DNA of 26,566 nt from JAGWRA01 sp035534615 (GTDB lineage Bacteria; Acidobacteriota; Vicinamibacteria; Vicinamibacterales; CAVVIG01): contig DATLRO010000066.1 of the NCBI GenBank assembly GCA_035534615.1, forward strand, positions 1 through 26,566, given 5' to 3'. A program made the translations under genes and the position numbers. Shown here piece after piece: positions 24,456 to 26,566 of the stretch. The notes beneath the pieces were generated by a model. The model was not told where the DNA came from, made no database searches, and saw only the letters and a program-made list of their open reading frames with translations. Positions within the stretch are counted from its first letter, which is position 1, and the number at the start of each line of letters is the position of its first letter.

Positions 24456-26566
24456 ATGCTCCGTGCGATCGTCCGCTTCTCCCTTCGCTTCCGCGGCATC
24501 ATCGTCGCGCTCGCCTGCGCGCTGCTCGGCTACGGCCTCTACGCCCTCATGCGGGCGCGCTACGACGTGTTTCCGGAATTCGCCCCGCCCGAGGTCTCGA
24601 TTCAGACCGAGGCGCCGGGCCTGGCGCCCGAGCAGGTGGAGGTGCTCGTCACGCAGCCGATCGAGAACGTGATCGTCGGCGCGCCCGACGTGCAGCGCGT
24701 GCGGTCCCGATCGATCCAGGGGCTGTCGGTCATCACGGTGACGTTCAAGACCGGCCCCGGCATCTATCTGGATCGGCAGGTGATCAGCGAGCGGCTGGCC
24801 ACGCTGGCCGGCCAGTTGCCGGCGGGCGTGCAGGCGCCCGTCCTCACGCCGCTCACCTCTTCGACGAGCGTCGTCCTGACGGTGGGGCTCACGTGGCCCG
24901 GTCATTCACCGATGGATCTGACGACCGTGGCCGACTGGACGGTGAAGCCGCGCCTGCTCGCGGTGCCGGGCGTGGCCAAGGTGGCGATCTTCGGCGAGGC
25001 GCCCGAGCAGTTGCAGGTGCAGTTCGACCCGCAGCGGCTGGAACGGTACGGACTGACCGTCCAGGACGTCGTGGCCGCGGCGCGCGGGGCGACCGGAATT
25101 CGCGGGGCCGGCTTCATCGACACGCCGAATCAGCGCCTCGTCCTGCGGACGGCGGGGCAGGCGGTGACGCCGCAGGCGGTCGCCCGCACGGTGGTGGTGC
25201 AGCGGCAGGGGGTCAACGTCACGCTGGGCGACCTGGGGCGCGTCGTCGACGCGCCGGCGCCGGCGGTCGGCGCCGCCACGATCCGCGGCGTGCGCGGCCT
25301 GGTCCTCGTGGTGTCGTCGCAGTACGGCGCGAACACGCTGCAGGTGACCTCGCAGCTGGACCGGGCGCTGGCGGAGCTGCGGCCCGACCTGCAGGCGCAG
25401 GGCATCGCGCTCCACCCGGACGTGTTCCGGCCGGCCGATTTCATCCGGACCGCGCTGCACAACGTCGGCACGTCGCTGCTGGTCGGAGGGCTTCTCGTCA
25501 TCCTGGTGCTGGTGCTCTTCCTGTTCGACCTGCGGACGGCGGCCATCTCGTGCACGGCCATTCCACTCTCCCTGCTCGCCGCCGTACTCGTGATCACCGG
25601 CCTGGGGCAGAGCATCAACACGATGACGCTCGGCGGCCTGGCGATCGCGATCGGCGAAGTGGTCGACGATGCGGTCATCGACGTGGAGAACATCCACCGG
25701 CGTCTCCGGGAGAACCGGACCCTGTCCGAGCCGCGACCGGCCTGGCGGGTCGTGTTCGACGCCTCGCTGGAAGTGCGCAGCGCGGTCGTCTACGCGACCT
25801 TTGCCGTGGTCCTGGTGTTCCTGCCGGTGGTGACGATGTCCGGGCTGGCCGGGCGGATGTTCGCGCCGCTCGGCATGGCCTACATCTGGGCCATTCTGGC
25901 CTCGCTCGTCGTGGCGCTGACGGTGACGCCCGCGCTCTGCCTGCTGCTCCTGGGGGGGCGCGACCTGCCGGCCCGCGAGCCGCCGATCGTCCGAGGCGCG
26001 ACGGCGGTCTACCGGCGGGTGCTCGGCGGCGTGGAGCGTCATCACCGGCTGGTGATGGCGGCCGTCGTGCTGCTGATCGGCGCGGGCGCCGTCATGTTGC
26101 CGATGCTCGAAGCGTCGTTCCTGCCGGCGCTGCGCGAGGGCGATCTCACCGTGCATATGACCGAGGTGCCGGGGACGTCGCTCGATGAATCGCTGCGGCT
26201 GGGCGATCGGGTCACGCAGGCGCTGCTGCGGATTCCGGCCGTGCGGTCGGTGGCGCAGACGGCCGGCCGCGCCGCGCTGGGCGACGACACGAATGGCACC
26301 CAGTCGAGCGAATTCGACGTGAGCTTCCGGCCGCTCGACGGCCGGCAGATCGCCGCGGCGCAGCAGGCGGTCCGCCGGACGCTCGGCCGGTTCGCAGGTC
26401 CGACGTTTTCGGCCAACAGTTTTCTCACCGAGCGGATCAACGAGACGCTGTCCGGAGAGGCCGGCGGTGTGGTGGTCAACGTCTTCGGCAACGATCTGAC
26501 GGCGCTGGATCGGGAGGCGCGGGCGGTCGCACGTGCCCTGGGGCAGACCCGCGGCGCCAGCGCCGT
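24456..26566 (+). CDS. RND efflux permease, CusA/CzcA (HME) type; 3' end outside the window
   Basis: The first 703 codons of a proton-driven inner-membrane pump are present; the gene runs off the right edge. Visible: the first membrane helix (IIVALACALLGYGLYALM), then DVFPEFAPPEVSIQTEAPGL and EQVEVLVTQPIENVI, the porter-domain start typical of heavy-metal exporters. Helices 2-4 come near residues 340-415 with GLAIAIGEVVDDAVIDVENI, whose acidic pair is the likely proton relay. Further helices and LEASFLPALREGDL (second porter half) follow. HME pumps usually export Cu, Ag, Zn, Co or Cd ions, but this branch's substrate cannot be read from sequence. It starts 24 bp after the adaptor gene. Confidence 0.92.
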   Translation, partial: MLRAIVRFSLRFRGIIVALACALLGYGLYALMRARYDVFPEFAPPEVSIQTEAPGLAPEQVEVLVTQPIENVIVGAPDVQRVRSRSIQGLSVITVTFKTGPGIYLDRQVISERLATLAGQLPAGVQAPVLTPLTSSTSVVLTVGLTWPGHSPMDLTTVADWTVKPRLLAVPGVAKVAIFGEAPEQLQVQFDPQRLERYGLTVQDVVAAARGATGIRGAGFIDTPNQRLVLRTAGQAVTPQAVARTVVVQRQGVNVTLGDLGRVVDAPAPAVGAATIRGVRGLVLVVSSQYGANTLQVTSQLDRALAELRPDLQAQGIALHPDVFRPADFIRTALHNVGTSLLVGGLLVILVLVLFLFDLRTAAISCTAIPLSLLAAVLVITGLGQSINTMTLGGLAIAIGEVVDDAVIDVENIHRRLRENRTLSEPRPAWRVVFDASLEVRSAVVYATFAVVLVFLPVVTMSGLAGRMFAPLGMAYIWAILASLVVALTVTPALCLLLLGGRDLPAREPPIVRGATAVYRRVLGGVERHHRLVMAAVVLLIGAGAVMLPMLEASFLPALREGDLTVHMTEVPGTSLDESLRLGDRVTQALLRIPAVRSVAQTAGRAALGDDTNGTQSSEFDVSFRPLDGRQIAAAQQAVRRTLGRFAGPTFSANSFLTERINETLSGEAGGVVVNVFGNDLTALDREARAVARALGQTRGASA

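Overview
The window is a GC-rich bacterial chromosomal segment with dense, mostly plus-strand genes. The gene content (a long secreted BNR/Asp-box propeller protein, BlaI/M56 pairs, NHL-propeller proteins, a group 3b hydrogenase, an HME-type RND pump) and codon usage fit a soil or sediment Acidobacteriota, perhaps Vicinamibacteria-like. That assignment is inference; the window has no rRNA or other marker gene. I see no tRNA, rRNA, CRISPR array, insertion sequence or prophage.

Layout. (1) 32-3286: secreted nine-Asp-box propeller protein, closed by a strong hairpin. (2) 3454-8433: six tightly overlapping genes for a cytoplasmic group 3b [NiFe] hydrogenase (hydB, a lone cyclic-nucleotide-binding domain, hydG, hydD, hydA) and its maturation endopeptidase. 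(3) 8589-12018: a ketopantoate-reductase-like enzyme, a beta-hydroxyacid dehydrogenase resembling sulfolactaldehyde reductase YihU, and an aldehyde dehydrogenase resembling alpha-ketoglutarate semialdehyde dehydrogenase, followed by a long stem-loop. (4) 12244-15138: a 964-residue protein I do not recognise, ending inside an 8-bp tandem repeat. (5) 15229-17739: a PPK2-family polyphosphate kinase that appears to have lost about 60 internal residues in frame, an MgtC/SapB-DUF4010 membrane protein and a universal stress protein. (6) 17765-20481: small secreted NTF2-like protein (-), outer-membrane beta-barrel-type protein (+) and secreted NHL propeller (-). (7) 20697 to the right edge: BlaI-type repressor, M56 membrane metallopeptidase, TolC-type outer-membrane lipoprotein, periplasmic adaptor and an HME-type RND permease cut by the window end. 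The five genes are nearly contiguous, behind an 18-bp perfect palindrome that abuts a -35 box.

How the parts work together. The hydrogenase operon encodes a soluble NAD(P)-linked, reversible H2 enzyme: HydA/HydD hold the NiFe site and proximal FeS cluster, HydB wires electrons, HydG docks FAD and NAD(P), and the endopeptidase trims HydA. The last operon reads as a self-regulated efflux system in which a BlaI repressor and membrane M56 protease may sense a compound and release expression of the pump. The items most worth a second look are the deleted PPK2, the BlaI/M56-RND operon with its operator, the unknown 964-residue protein and its repeat-built C terminus, and the YihU-like/aldehyde dehydrogenase pair.
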